A stretch of DNA of 64,000 bases from Lentzea tibetensis. GTDB taxonomy: Bacteria > Actinomycetota > Actinomycetes > Mycobacteriales > Pseudonocardiaceae. Of the stretch, positions 7,184 to 15,118 are shown piece by piece. The stretch is from NCBI RefSeq assembly GCF_007845675.1, contig NZ_VOBR01000019.1, positions 1-64,000 on the forward strand, in the 5' to 3' direction. Every line of letters begins with the position of its first letter. The first letter of the stretch is position 1. Both the position numbers and the translations under genes were made by a program. The notes under the pieces were generated by a model. The model searched no databases and was not told where the DNA came from. It saw only the letters and a list, made by a program, of their open reading frames with translations.

Positions 7184-8239
7184 ATGAACAAGCGAAGGGT
7201 GACCCTGGCCGCTGCGGCGGCCGGCGTGGTCGCCGGTGTCGTCGGGCTGGGGGTGTCCGCGATGCCAGCGGGTGCGGGCCCGTCGCCCGACCTGCCGGAC
7301 GTCACCGCACAGTCACTGGTCGAGTCGGTGCTCACCGCGAAGCCGGGCGCGTTCGGCGGCACGGTGGAGGCGACGAACAACCTGGGCCTGCCCGCGATTT
7401 CGGGTGTCCCGCAGCTCGCCGACGGCGCGCACAACGCCCGGATGTGGACCGACGGCGACGGCAGGCTCCGCCTGGCGCTGCCGGACGGCCAGTCCGAGCA
7501 GACGATCGTCGACGACGGCACCACCACGTGGACGTGGAACTCGTCGAAGTCCGAGGTCACGAAGGTCGTGCACGGTGCGGAAGCACCGGACGCGAAGGAG
7601 CAGTCACCGGGCGACCCGGTGTCGACCGCGCGTGAGCTCGTCGCCGAGATCGAGAAGTTCAGCGACGTGAAGGTGGACGGGACGGCACGCGTGGCCAACC
7701 GCGCCGCCTACGAGCTGGTGCTGGAGCCGAAGCCGACGGAGAAGACGCTGCTGCGCGAGGTCCGCGTGGCGGTCGACTCCGAGATGCGCATCCCGCTGCG
7801 GGTCGCCGTCTACACCAACGGCACCAACGCGCCCGCCGCTCAGGTCGGCTTCTCCGACATGAACGTCGGACCGCAGGACCCGGCTCTCTTCAAGTTCACC
7901 CCCGGTGCCGGCGTGAAGGTCACCGAGGGCAAGAAGGAAGAGGCCCGGCACGAGGTCGAGTCGGCTGAGGAGGCGATCGCGTCGGCGACGCCGCAGATCT
8001 TCGGTGACGGCTGGGACACGGTGGTCGGGGTCAGGGTCCCGGCCGACCAACTCCAGCAGATCACGGCTGAGGGCCGCGGCCTGGTCGACAAGATCATGAA
8101 GCCGGTCAGCGGCGCGTGGGGCAGCGGCAAGCTGTTCACCGCCAAGGTCGGCAACATCCTGCTCGCGGACGACGGCCGCGTGGTCGCGGGTGCCGTGCCC
8201 GAGCAGGTGCTCTTCGACACGATCGGACAGGTGAAGTGA
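7184..8239 (+). CDS. Secreted LolA-like / DUF2092-type protein
   Basis: Protein of 351 residues with a signal peptide (MNKRRVTLAAAAAGVVAGVV, likely cleavage after about residue 31). The rest resembles LolA/LppX/outer-membrane-lipoprotein-sorting folds: SLVESVLTAKPGAFGGTVEA, a dense beta-strand series (RMWTDGDGRLRLALPDG, TTTWTWNS), and RAAYELVLEPKP. Such proteins carry or sense hydrophobic ligands outside the membrane. AGGAGGGG precedes the ATG. It is the first gene of an operon with an ABC-2 exporter (GTGA overlap with the ATPase gene), so it may work with that exporter or report its substrate. The exact role is unknown. Confidence 0.8.
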   Translation: MNKRRVTLAAAAAGVVAGVVGLGVSAMPAGAGPSPDLPDVTAQSLVESVLTAKPGAFGGTVEATNNLGLPAISGVPQLADGAHNARMWTDGDGRLRLALPDGQSEQTIVDDGTTTWTWNSSKSEVTKVVHGAEAPDAKEQSPGDPVSTARELVAEIEKFSDVKVDGTARVANRAAYELVLEPKPTEKTLLREVRVAVDSEMRIPLRVAVYTNGTNAPAAQVGFSDMNVGPQDPALFKFTPGAGVKVTEGKKEEARHEVESAEEAIASATPQIFGDGWDTVVGVRVPADQLQQITAEGRGLVDKIMKPVSGAWGSGKLFTAKVGNILLADDGRVVAGAVPEQVLFDTIGQVK

Positions 8240-9258
8240 CCACCTCGACCAGCGCGCCGGCGACGGCGGCGCCCCAGAACGACGGGGCGAAGAAAGCCGC
8301 CGTCGCCGCTCGGACCCGCGGTCTGCGCAAGGTGTACGGGAGCACGGTCGCCGTCGACCGCGTCGACCTCGAGCTGCCTGAAGGCGCGGTGCTGGGCATG
8401 CTCGGCCCCAACGGGTCGGGCAAGACCACCACCATCCGGATGCTGCTCGGGCTCGTGCGGCCGACGCAGGGGGAGATCGAGCTGCTCGGCAAGCCCTTGC
8501 CGGAAGGGGCCGAACACGTGCTGCCGCACGTGGGCGCGCTGGTCGAGGGACCGGGGTTCCACCCGTTCCTGTCGGGGCGGGAGAACCTGCTCCGGTGCGC
8601 CGCTTTCGAGCCGCTGCTTCCCAGCGGTTCGGTCAGGCAGGCGGTGGAGGACGCGCTGGAGCGCGTCGGCCTCGCCGCGGCGGCGCACCGGCGCTACCGG
8701 GGCTACTCGCTCGGCATGAAGCAGCGCCTCGGCCTGGCCGCGGCGTTGCTGGTGCACCGCAAGCTGATCGTGCTGGACGAGCCGACGAACGGGCTCGACC
8801 CGGCGGGCACGCGGGAGATCCGCCGGATCATCGCGGACCTGCACGCGGCGGGCACCACCGTCCTGGTGTCGTCGCACCTGCTCAGCGAGGTCGAGGCGAC
8901 GTGCACGCACGTGTGCGTGCTGCACCGCGGAACCGTGGTGGCGCAGGGGGAACTGGCGGACCTGTTGCAGGCGGGCGGTTCCGCGCTGCAGGTCATCACA
9001 CCGGACGTGGAGGCCGCGCTGACCGCGTTGCGCCACGCGAAGATCTCGGCGCGGCCGCTGGAGGAGGGCCTGCGCGTCGAGCTGACCGGGACGTCGGCTC
9101 CGGCCGTCGTCGAGACGCTCGTGCACGCGGGGGTCGCGGTGCACGAGGCGACGAAGTGGAAGACGGGGCTGGAGGAGCTGTTCGCACGGCTCACCGAGGC
9201 CGAGGAGTCAGAGCACAGTCTGTCCGCTGTGGACACGCTGGACGGGGGGAACCGATGA
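8236..9258 (+). CDS. ABC-2 type exporter, ATP-binding subunit
   Basis: Protein of 340 residues: an Ala/Thr-rich N-terminal tail of about 25 residues, then an ABC ATPase with Walker A GPNGSGKTTT, Q-loop region HVGALVEGPGFHPFLSGREN, signature YSLGMKQRLGLAAAL, Walker B LIVLDEPTNGLDP and switch His in SSHLLSE. The C-terminal part matches bacitracin/CcmA-type exporter ATPases. GTG start overlaps the upstream stop; the ATGA overlap with the permease shows an operon. The substrate is unknown; a cell-envelope or peptide stress role fits the neighbouring two-component system but is only inferred. Confidence 0.93.
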   Translation: MTTSTSAPATAAPQNDGAKKAAVAARTRGLRKVYGSTVAVDRVDLELPEGAVLGMLGPNGSGKTTTIRMLLGLVRPTQGEIELLGKPLPEGAEHVLPHVGALVEGPGFHPFLSGRENLLRCAAFEPLLPSGSVRQAVEDALERVGLAAAAHRRYRGYSLGMKQRLGLAAALLVHRKLIVLDEPTNGLDPAGTREIRRIIADLHAAGTTVLVSSHLLSEVEATCTHVCVLHRGTVVAQGELADLLQAGGSALQVITPDVEAALTALRHAKISARPLEEGLRVELTGTSAPAVVETLVHAGVAVHEATKWKTGLEELFARLTEAEESEHSLSAVDTLDGGNR

Positions 9259-10103
9259 TCGTCGACCAGGGTGTGCTTCCCACCCGCGGCGGCATGCTGG
9301 TCCGGCAGCTGCGCTCGGAGCTGCGCTGGATGCTGCGCAGGCCGCGGACGCTGATCGGGCTCGGCGGCCTGTGCCTGGTGCCGATCGTCGTCGGTTTCGG
9401 CGTGTGGCTCGCGACCAGGGACGAGGGCGGCGGCGGTGGGGCCGGCCTCGAGGGGATCCTCAGGGGCAACGGCCTGGTGCTGCCGATCTTCGCGCTGTTC
9501 CTGTCGGCCGGGTTGCTGCTGCCGATGGTGGCGTCGATCTGGTCGGCGGACGGGCTGGCCGGTGAGTCGCAGCACGGCACGCTGCGCGGGCTGCTGATCG
9601 CGCCGGTGTCGCGGGTGCGGCTGCTCGTGATCAAGTTCTTCGGCCTGGCCGCGATGTCGCTGTTCGCGGTGACGATGATGGCGGTCGTCGGGGTCGTCTC
9701 CGGCATCGCGTTCCTCGGCAACGACGGGATGCTCACGTTGTCCGGCAACGTGTTGACCACCGGCCAGGCGGTCGGGCGCATCGCGTTGTTCGTGCTGCTG
9801 ATCACGTTCCAGATGATCTCGATCGGCGCGGTCGGGCTGGCGATCTCGGCGTGCACCGAGCACCCGCTCGTGGTGCAGGCGTCGGTCATGGCCGGGTTCA
9901 TCGTGTTCGCCGTGCTGGGCAACCTGCCCTCGCTGGACTGGCTGGACCCGTTCCTGATCACCACCGCGCTGCCGGGGCTGCTCGACGTGATGCGCGACCC
10001 GATGCCGACCGAGCAGCTGTGGGACAGCACGTTCCTCGCGGCCTGCTACCTGGTCATCGGGCTGTCACTGGCCACCATGCGGCTCGTCACGAAGGACAGC
10101 TAG
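9255..10103 (+). CDS. ABC-2 type exporter, permease subunit
   Basis: Integral membrane protein of 282 residues with about six membrane segments (IGLGGLCLVPIVVGFGVWL; GLVLPIFALFLSAGLLLPMV; FGLAAMSLFAVTMMAVVGVV; IALFVLLITFQMISIGAV; a segment around VVQASVMAGFIVFAVLG; FLAACYLVIGLSLATM). The DGLAGESQHGTLRGLLIAPV loop between TM2 and TM3 is typical of ABC-2 permeases. Start ATG overlaps the ATPase stop. Its last 39 bases overlap the 3' end of thiQ, which runs the opposite way. Confidence 0.9.
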   Translation: MIVDQGVLPTRGGMLVRQLRSELRWMLRRPRTLIGLGGLCLVPIVVGFGVWLATRDEGGGGGAGLEGILRGNGLVLPIFALFLSAGLLLPMVASIWSADGLAGESQHGTLRGLLIAPVSRVRLLVIKFFGLAAMSLFAVTMMAVVGVVSGIAFLGNDGMLTLSGNVLTTGQAVGRIALFVLLITFQMISIGAVGLAISACTEHPLVVQASVMAGFIVFAVLGNLPSLDWLDPFLITTALPGLLDVMRDPMPTEQLWDSTFLAACYLVIGLSLATMRLVTKDS

Positions 10104-11039
10104 GCCGTCCTGCTCGACGACGAGGCGGACCCGGTCACCGATCTCGGTGACCGGGCCGACCGCTTCGTACTCGTCGCCGTCGATCTCGACCAGCAGGCGC
10201 ACGTGGTCGCGGCGGTGCACCCGTTCCAGCACCACGCCTTCGAGCGTGCCCGCCGGGTCGACTCGCAGCGCGGACGCCCGCAGACCGACCCGGTCGTTCG
10301 CGAGCCCGACGAAGCTGCCCGGCACGAACTTGTTGCAGCCCAGGAACTTCGCGGTCTCCACGTCGGCGGGCTCGCGCCACACCTCGGCCGGCGGGCCGAC
10401 CTGGCGGATCTTCCCCTTGCGCATGATGGCGACCCGGTCGGCGAGCGTGAACGCCTCGTCGTGGTCGTGCGTGACGACGAGCGCGGTCGCACCGGCCTCC
10501 CTGAGCAGCCGCGCCAGGTCGACGGCGAGCTGTTCGCGCAGCGCGCGGTCGAGCGCGGAGAGCGGTTCGTCCAGCAGCAGCAGACGGGGTTGCGGGGCGA
10601 GGGCTCTGGCGAGCGCGACGCGTTGCTGCTCGCCGCCGGACAGCTGGGTGACCTTGCGGTGCTGGTAGCCGTCGAGACCGACGAGCTCGAGCAGCTCGTC
10701 GATGCGCTTGAGCCGCACTTCCTTGTCCACCTTGGCCATGCGCAACCCGAACGCCACGTTGCCCGCGACGTCGCGGTGCGGGAACAGCTGGCCGTCCTGG
10801 AAGACGAGGCCGAAGCCGCGCTCGTGCACCGGGGTGCCGGTGAGGTCGTCGCCGTCCCAGCGCACCTCGCCGTCGTCGGCCTTCTCCAGTCCGGCGACCG
10901 TGCGCAGCAGCGTGGACTTGCCGCAGCCGGACGGCCCGAGCAGCGCGACGACCTCACCGTCCGCGATGTCGAGGCTGACGTCGTCCACGGCCGTCGTCTG
11001 TCCATAGCGGACGGTGATGTGCTCGATCCGCAGTGACAT
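10065..11039 (-). CDS. thiQ: Thiamine ABC importer ATP-binding protein
   Basis: ATPase of 324 residues: Walker A GPSGCGKST, Q-loop FQDGQLFPHRDVAGNVAFGL, signature LSGGEQQRVALARAL, Walker B LLLLDEPLSALD, switch VVTHDHDEAF, then a TOBE-like C-terminal domain. This is the Pot/sulfate/thiamine importer class. The ATG at 11039 shares one base with the permease stop, so the two are translationally coupled. The thiamine assignment rests on the operon: a fused two-domain permease, a ThiB-like binding protein and an upstream TPP riboswitch. Confidence 0.9.
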   Translation of the reverse strand: MSLRIEHITVRYGQTTAVDDVSLDIADGEVVALLGPSGCGKSTLLRTVAGLEKADDGEVRWDGDDLTGTPVHERGFGLVFQDGQLFPHRDVAGNVAFGLRMAKVDKEVRLKRIDELLELVGLDGYQHRKVTQLSGGEQQRVALARALAPQPRLLLLDEPLSALDRALREQLAVDLARLLREAGATALVVTHDHDEAFTLADRVAIMRKGKIRQVGPPAEVWREPADVETAKFLGCNKFVPGSFVGLANDRVGLRASALRVDPAGTLEGVVLERVHRRDHVRLLVEIDGDEYEAVGPVTEIGDRVRLVVEQDGLAVLRDEPHGGQ

Positions 11040-12652
11040 CAGAACTCCCCGCTGCTCGGCACGCGCAACCGCTCGATCAGCAGCACGCAGGCGATCGTCA
11101 CGACCATCAGCAGCGCGCACGCCGCGTAGGCCATCTGGCTGTTCAGCGCGCCCGGCCGCGACATGAGCCGCGCGATCACCACCGGCAGCGTCGGCGCGTC
11201 CGGCCTGGCGAGGAAACTCGTCGCGCCGAACTCCCCCAGCGCCACCACGAAACCGAAGCCCGCGGCGGCGACGAGGCTGCGTCCGACGAGCGGCAGGTCG
11301 ACCTCCAGCCACACCCGCGCCGGGCCGGCGCCGAGCGTCGCGGCGGCCTGGCGCAGTCGTTCGTCGACCGCTCTGAGCACGGGCAGCACCATGCGCACGA
11401 CCAGCGGCGTGACGACCAGTGCCTGCGCCAGCGGCACCAGCAGCGGGCTGGTGCGGAAGTCACCGGGCAGCGCGTCCATCGTGACGAGGTAGCCGAAGCC
11501 CACCGTCACCGCGGAGACGCCCAGCGGCAGCATCAGCGCGGTGTCCAGCGCCTCGGAGACGCGGCTGCCCGAGCGCTTCAACCCGATCAGCACGAACGCC
11601 GAGAACACGCCGACGACCAGCGCGATCGCGGTCGCGTCCGTGGCCGTGCGCAGCGAGTTCAGCGCCGCTTCGACCCCTGAGACGGACAACGTGCCGCGCT
11701 CGCCCGTGGTCGCGAGCGCCCGGTAGCCCGCTAGGCTCCAGCCATCCCTTGTGGACAGTGAACGAATGATGAGCCCGACAACGGGTGTGAGCAGGGCGAG
11801 CACCACAGCGCCCGCCGCGGCGACGACCGCCCACTCGCCGCCGGTGGGCCTGCGGGCCAGCTCTTCGCGGCCCTTCAACGCCAGCGCGGTCTCGCGGCGG
11901 CGCCGGGCCAGTGCGCCGAGCAGCAGCACCGCGATCACGGCCGCGAACTGGATCAGCGACAGCGCCGCCGCGCCGGACAGGTCGAACAGCTCGACCGTGC
12001 GCAGGTAGATCTCGGTCTCCAGCGTCCGGTACCGCGCGCCGCCGAGGATGAGCACGACGCCGAAGCTGGTGGCGCAGAACAGGAACACGACCGCGGCGGC
12101 CGAGCCGATCGCGGGCGCCAGCGCGGGCAGGACGACGCTCAGGAACGCGCGCGGCCTGGACGCGCCGAGCGCGCGGGCGGCGTCCTCGGCGCGACGGTCG
12201 GTGTGCGCCCAGAGCCCGCCGACCGTGCGCGCGACGACGGCGACGTTGAAGAACGCGTTGGCCAGCACGATCGGCAGCACGCCGCCGTCCGGCCAGAACG
12301 CGCGGAACGCCAGTCCGACGACCACGGTCGGCAGCACGAACGGCACCATCACGGCCGCGCGCAGGACGCCGAGCCCGCGGATCTTGCACCGGGCCAGCAC
12401 GAACGCGACCGGGAGCCCGGTGATCACCGCGACGACCGTGGCCGCGGCGGCCTGGCCCAGCGTGAACGCGACCAGCTCCCAGGTGTCCGCGCTGGTCAGC
12501 GCCTCGGAGATGCCGCCTTCACGGAGCCCGAGCGTGATGATCGCCAGCACGGGCCACGCGAAGAAGACGGCCAGGAACCCCAGCGGCAGCAACGCCGCCA
12601 GGGTCCAGTTCAGCCTGGAACGCCGGTTCAGCCTTGAACGAGGGTGCGCCAC
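11039..12652 (-). CDS. thiP: Thiamine ABC importer permease, fused two-domain
   Basis: Membrane protein of 537 residues made of two tandem binding-protein-dependent transport domains, about 12 membrane segments in all. Each half ends with the EAA-type loop (EDAARALGASRPRAFLSVVLP in the first half is shown only by its EDAARALGAS core; RQAAATLGAGPARVWLEV in the second). This fused layout is typical of ThiP. The GTG at 12652 is chosen because it gives a short basic N-terminus before TM1 (LAALLPLGFLAVFFAWPVLA). It overlaps the end of thiB by 25 bp. Confidence 0.88.
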   Translation of the reverse strand: MAHPRSRLNRRSRLNWTLAALLPLGFLAVFFAWPVLAIITLGLREGGISEALTSADTWELVAFTLGQAAAATVVAVITGLPVAFVLARCKIRGLGVLRAAVMVPFVLPTVVVGLAFRAFWPDGGVLPIVLANAFFNVAVVARTVGGLWAHTDRRAEDAARALGASRPRAFLSVVLPALAPAIGSAAAVVFLFCATSFGVVLILGGARYRTLETEIYLRTVELFDLSGAAALSLIQFAAVIAVLLLGALARRRRETALALKGREELARRPTGGEWAVVAAAGAVVLALLTPVVGLIIRSLSTRDGWSLAGYRALATTGERGTLSVSGVEAALNSLRTATDATAIALVVGVFSAFVLIGLKRSGSRVSEALDTALMLPLGVSAVTVGFGYLVTMDALPGDFRTSPLLVPLAQALVVTPLVVRMVLPVLRAVDERLRQAAATLGAGPARVWLEVDLPLVGRSLVAAAGFGFVVALGEFGATSFLARPDAPTLPVVIARLMSRPGALNSQMAYAACALLMVVTIACVLLIERLRVPSSGEF

Positions 12653-13626
12653 TGTTCGACCCAGCGTTCCCTGCCGTCGCGCACCTTGTCCGGTGCCAGC
12701 TGCTGCGGCTTCTCGGGCAGCGGCGCGGCCTTCGCCCATGACTCCGGCAGCGCGACACCCTCGCGTGACGGGTAGACGTACATCTGCTCGGCGACCTGGG
12801 CCTGGAACTTCTCGCCCAGCAGGAAGTCCAGCACCTTGCGCGCGTCCTCGGCGTTCTTCGCGCCCTGCAGCACGCCCGCGTACTCGACCTGTCGGTAGCA
12901 GGTGTCGAGCAGCGCCTTGGTGCGGCCTTCCTCGGCGCTCGGTGAGGAGGCGTAGGAGACGACGACCGGGCGCGGGCCCTTGCCGCTGGAGCCGGAGAAC
13001 TCCTGCGTGTAGGCCTCTTCCCAGCCGCTGACGACCTTGACACCGTTGGCCTTCAGCTTGGTCCAGTACTCCTGCCAGCCGTTCTCGCCGAACTTCGCGA
13101 TGGTGCCGAGCAGGAACGCGAGGCCCGGTGAGGACGTGGCCGGGTTCTCGACGACCAGCTTGTCCTTGTACTTCGGGTCGAGCAGGTCCTCGTACGACTT
13201 GGGCTCGTTGCCCGCGAGCGCGCCGGTGTCGATGTTGACGCACACGTCGCCGACGTCGACGGCGTGCAGCTTGCCGGTGTCGTCCGCCTTGTACCGCTGC
13301 GCGCCCTTGTCCGCCTCGGGCGAGGCGTATTCCGCGAACACGCCCTCCTGGAGCGCGCGGCTGGCGAACGTCGAGTCGACGCCGAACGCGAGGTCGCCGA
13401 TCGGGTTGCCCTTGGTGAGCACGAGCTTGTTCGTGAGCTCACCGGCGTCACCGCTCGCGAGCTGTTTCACGGTGATGCCCGAGGTGCGCTGGAACTCGTC
13501 CAGCACCTCCTGCTTGACCGCGAACGAGTCGTGCGTCACGAGCGTGACCTCGTGGCTCTTGGGCGCGGTCTGCGTCGAGCAACCCGCCGCGAGCAGCGCG
13601 GCGACGAGCACAATCCTTCTCATCAT
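12628..13626 (-). CDS. thiB: Thiamine ABC importer substrate-binding lipoprotein
   Basis: Protein of 332 residues with a lipoprotein signal (LLAAGCS lipobox, Cys at 16). The mature part is a class-II periplasmic-binding fold like ThiB: TLVTHDSFAVKQEVLDEFQR, the LVVENPATSSPGLAFLLGTI motif, and the aromatic-rich WQEYWTKLKANGVKVVSGW region. It binds thiamine or its phosphates outside the membrane and delivers them to ThiPQ. Two adjacent ATG codons (13626 and 13623) lie just after the riboswitch. Regulation by TPP is evident from the upstream element. Confidence 0.92.
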   Translation of the reverse strand: MMRRIVLVAALLAAGCSTQTAPKSHEVTLVTHDSFAVKQEVLDEFQRTSGITVKQLASGDAGELTNKLVLTKGNPIGDLAFGVDSTFASRALQEGVFAEYASPEADKGAQRYKADDTGKLHAVDVGDVCVNIDTGALAGNEPKSYEDLLDPKYKDKLVVENPATSSPGLAFLLGTIAKFGENGWQEYWTKLKANGVKVVSGWEEAYTQEFSGSSGKGPRPVVVSYASSPSAEEGRTKALLDTCYRQVEYAGVLQGAKNAEDARKVLDFLLGEKFQAQVAEQMYVYPSREGVALPESWAKAAPLPEKPQQLAPDKVRDGRERWVEQWRTLVQG

Positions 13627-13629
13627 CTC

Positions 13630-13719
13630 TCCCTACGCCGGCATGAACCGGATCAGGTGGGGACGGTCGAGGGCTGGCGCGCCCTCCTCTCAGCCCGGCG
13701 CAGCACCGGACTCCCGTGG
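13630..13719 (-). promoter_or_regulatory. TPP riboswitch (THI element)
   Basis: On the minus strand the classic THI elements appear in order: an ACGGGAG P1 arm, then GCTGAGAGGAGGG, then CCCTCGACC, then CCTGATCCGGTTCATGCC and GGCGTAGGGAG closing P1. These include the pyrimidine-binding CTGAGA and the pyrophosphate-binding helix region. It ends a few bases before the thiB start codon, so TPP binding probably hides the ribosome-binding site (translational control). Confidence 0.95.
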
Positions 13720-13774
13720 CAAACGCGCAGCTTACGCCCATGCATCAGATCGATTTGGGTGGGACGATCTGGAC

Positions 13775-14068
13775 ATGGCCGAACTGCTGACGGACGACCA
13801 GCTGACCGAGATCCTCACGAAGCTCCCCGACTGGACCGCGCAGGACGCCGCGCTGGTGCGCACGGCGGAGCTGGGCAGCTTCCCGATGGCGATCATGGTG
13901 GTGAACCGGGTCGCCGAGATCGCGGAGAACGACAACCACCACCCGGACATCGACATCCGGTGGCGCACGCTGACGTTCCGGGTGAGCACGCACTCCAAAG
14001 GCGGGATCACGGCGCTGGACGTGTCGCTGGCCGAGGAAATCGACGGCGTCCTGGACGCGCTCGCCTGA
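13775..14068 (+). CDS. 4a-hydroxytetrahydrobiopterin dehydratase (PCD/DCoH)
   Basis: Protein of 97 residues, full length for pterin-4a-carbinolamine dehydratase. The signature NHHPDIDIRWRTLTFRVSTHSKGGIT holds the catalytic His residues (ENDNHHPD; STHSKGG). The enzyme dehydrates 4a-hydroxytetrahydropterin; in many bacteria it also accompanies molybdopterin or folate metabolism without phenylalanine hydroxylase. ATG at 13775 gives MAELLTDDQLTEIL, a typical N-terminus. Divergent from the thiamine operon; no phenylalanine hydroxylase gene is seen in this window. Confidence 0.92.
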   Translation: MAELLTDDQLTEILTKLPDWTAQDAALVRTAELGSFPMAIMVVNRVAEIAENDNHHPDIDIRWRTLTFRVSTHSKGGITALDVSLAEEIDGVLDALA

Positions 14069-14116
14069 CGTCCGCCAGGATGGGCGACACCGCCGCCTCG
14101 AGTGAGAGGCACCTTG

Positions 14117-15118
14117 ATGCGGTTTCGCACATCTCTGGTTGTCGCATTTGTGGCGGTTGGGCTGGTTTCCACACCGGTCACCGCGCAGGCCGTGCCCTGT
14201 GCCGTCACGGACGCGATGACGAAGGCGAGCCAGCACTGGCTCACCAACGGCCCCGACCTCGCGGCGAACAACTGGTCCAACGCGAACTACCACGTCGGCA
14301 ACCTGGCGCTGGTGCGCACGACGGGCATCAGCAACCACAAGACGTGGCCGTGGGTGAAGGCGAACAAGTTCCTGCTGCCGCTCGACACGGCTCACCCCTA
14401 CGCGGCCGACCCGCAGTCATCGGGTGAGCCGTACCTGGACGTGGCGTTCTTCCACCCGGAGCCCGAGGTGCTGCAGCCGCTGCGGGACAACCTGCGCGCG
14501 CAGGTCCGCGACGGGAAGACCTACTGGACGACGCCGGACGCGCTGAACATGTCGCTGCCATCGTTCACCCGGATCGCCGTCGCCGACCGCGACCAGGCGA
14601 TGCTCGACTACGCGCAGAAGTCGTTCCGCGCGTTGCAGCGCCGCACGTACAACGAGTTCACCGGCCTGTGGAGCTTCCACACGCAGACCAACGGGTGGGC
14701 CGTGCAGGGTCTCGCGAAGGCCGTGCTGAACCTGCCCGCCGACAGCCCGGCCCGCGCCGACTTCGCTCGCACGCTGCGCAAGTCCGCTGCCGCACTGGCG
14801 CGTCAGCAGCGTTCCGACGGGTTCTGGGCGTCGTCCGTGCACGGCCGCGACATCGAGGCCGCGTCCACCGCGATGATCACCTACGCGATCGCCGCGGGCA
14901 TCAACGCGAACGTGCTGGACCGGCCGACCTACCTGCCGATCGTGCAGCGCGGCTGGGCGGCGCTGACGTCGAAGGCGCTGGCCGCGGACGGCAAGTTCGG
15001 CTACGTGCAGGCCCGCGGCTCGTCGACGCCCGCGTCAGCCGGTGACACCGCTGGTTTCGCGGTCGGCAGCTTCCTGATCGCCGGTCAGCAGGTCGTCCCG
15101 CTGACGCCGGGTTGCTAG
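14117..15118 (+). CDS. Secreted glycoside hydrolase, GH88/GH105-like
   Basis: Protein of 333 residues with a signal peptide (FRTSLVVAFVAVGLVSTPVTAQA, cleavage about residue 26). The alpha/alpha-barrel signatures of unsaturated glucuronyl/rhamnogalacturonyl hydrolases are present: NYHVGNLAL, FHTQTNGWAVQGLAKAVLNL, ALARQQRSDGFWASSV and the E-A-A-STAMITYAIAAGIN segment. It would act outside the cell on unsaturated uronic-acid oligosaccharides or related glycans. ATG at 14117 preferred over GTG 14102 because a GAGAGG site precedes it. The 3' end overlaps the GT87 gene by 84 bp on the other strand. The substrate is uncertain. Confidence 0.82.
   Translation: MRFRTSLVVAFVAVGLVSTPVTAQAVPCAVTDAMTKASQHWLTNGPDLAANNWSNANYHVGNLALVRTTGISNHKTWPWVKANKFLLPLDTAHPYAADPQSSGEPYLDVAFFHPEPEVLQPLRDNLRAQVRDGKTYWTTPDALNMSLPSFTRIAVADRDQAMLDYAQKSFRALQRRTYNEFTGLWSFHTQTNGWAVQGLAKAVLNLPADSPARADFARTLRKSAAALARQQRSDGFWASSVHGRDIEAASTAMITYAIAAGINANVLDRPTYLPIVQRGWAALTSKALAADGKFGYVQARGSSTPASAGDTAGFAVGSFLIAGQQVVPLTPGC

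Noticed and set aside
11033-13031. Plus-strand frames opposite the thiP/thiB genes
   Set aside because: Low-complexity Ser/Thr/Arg/His-rich composition typical of antisense of high-GC membrane proteins; no ribosome-binding sites.
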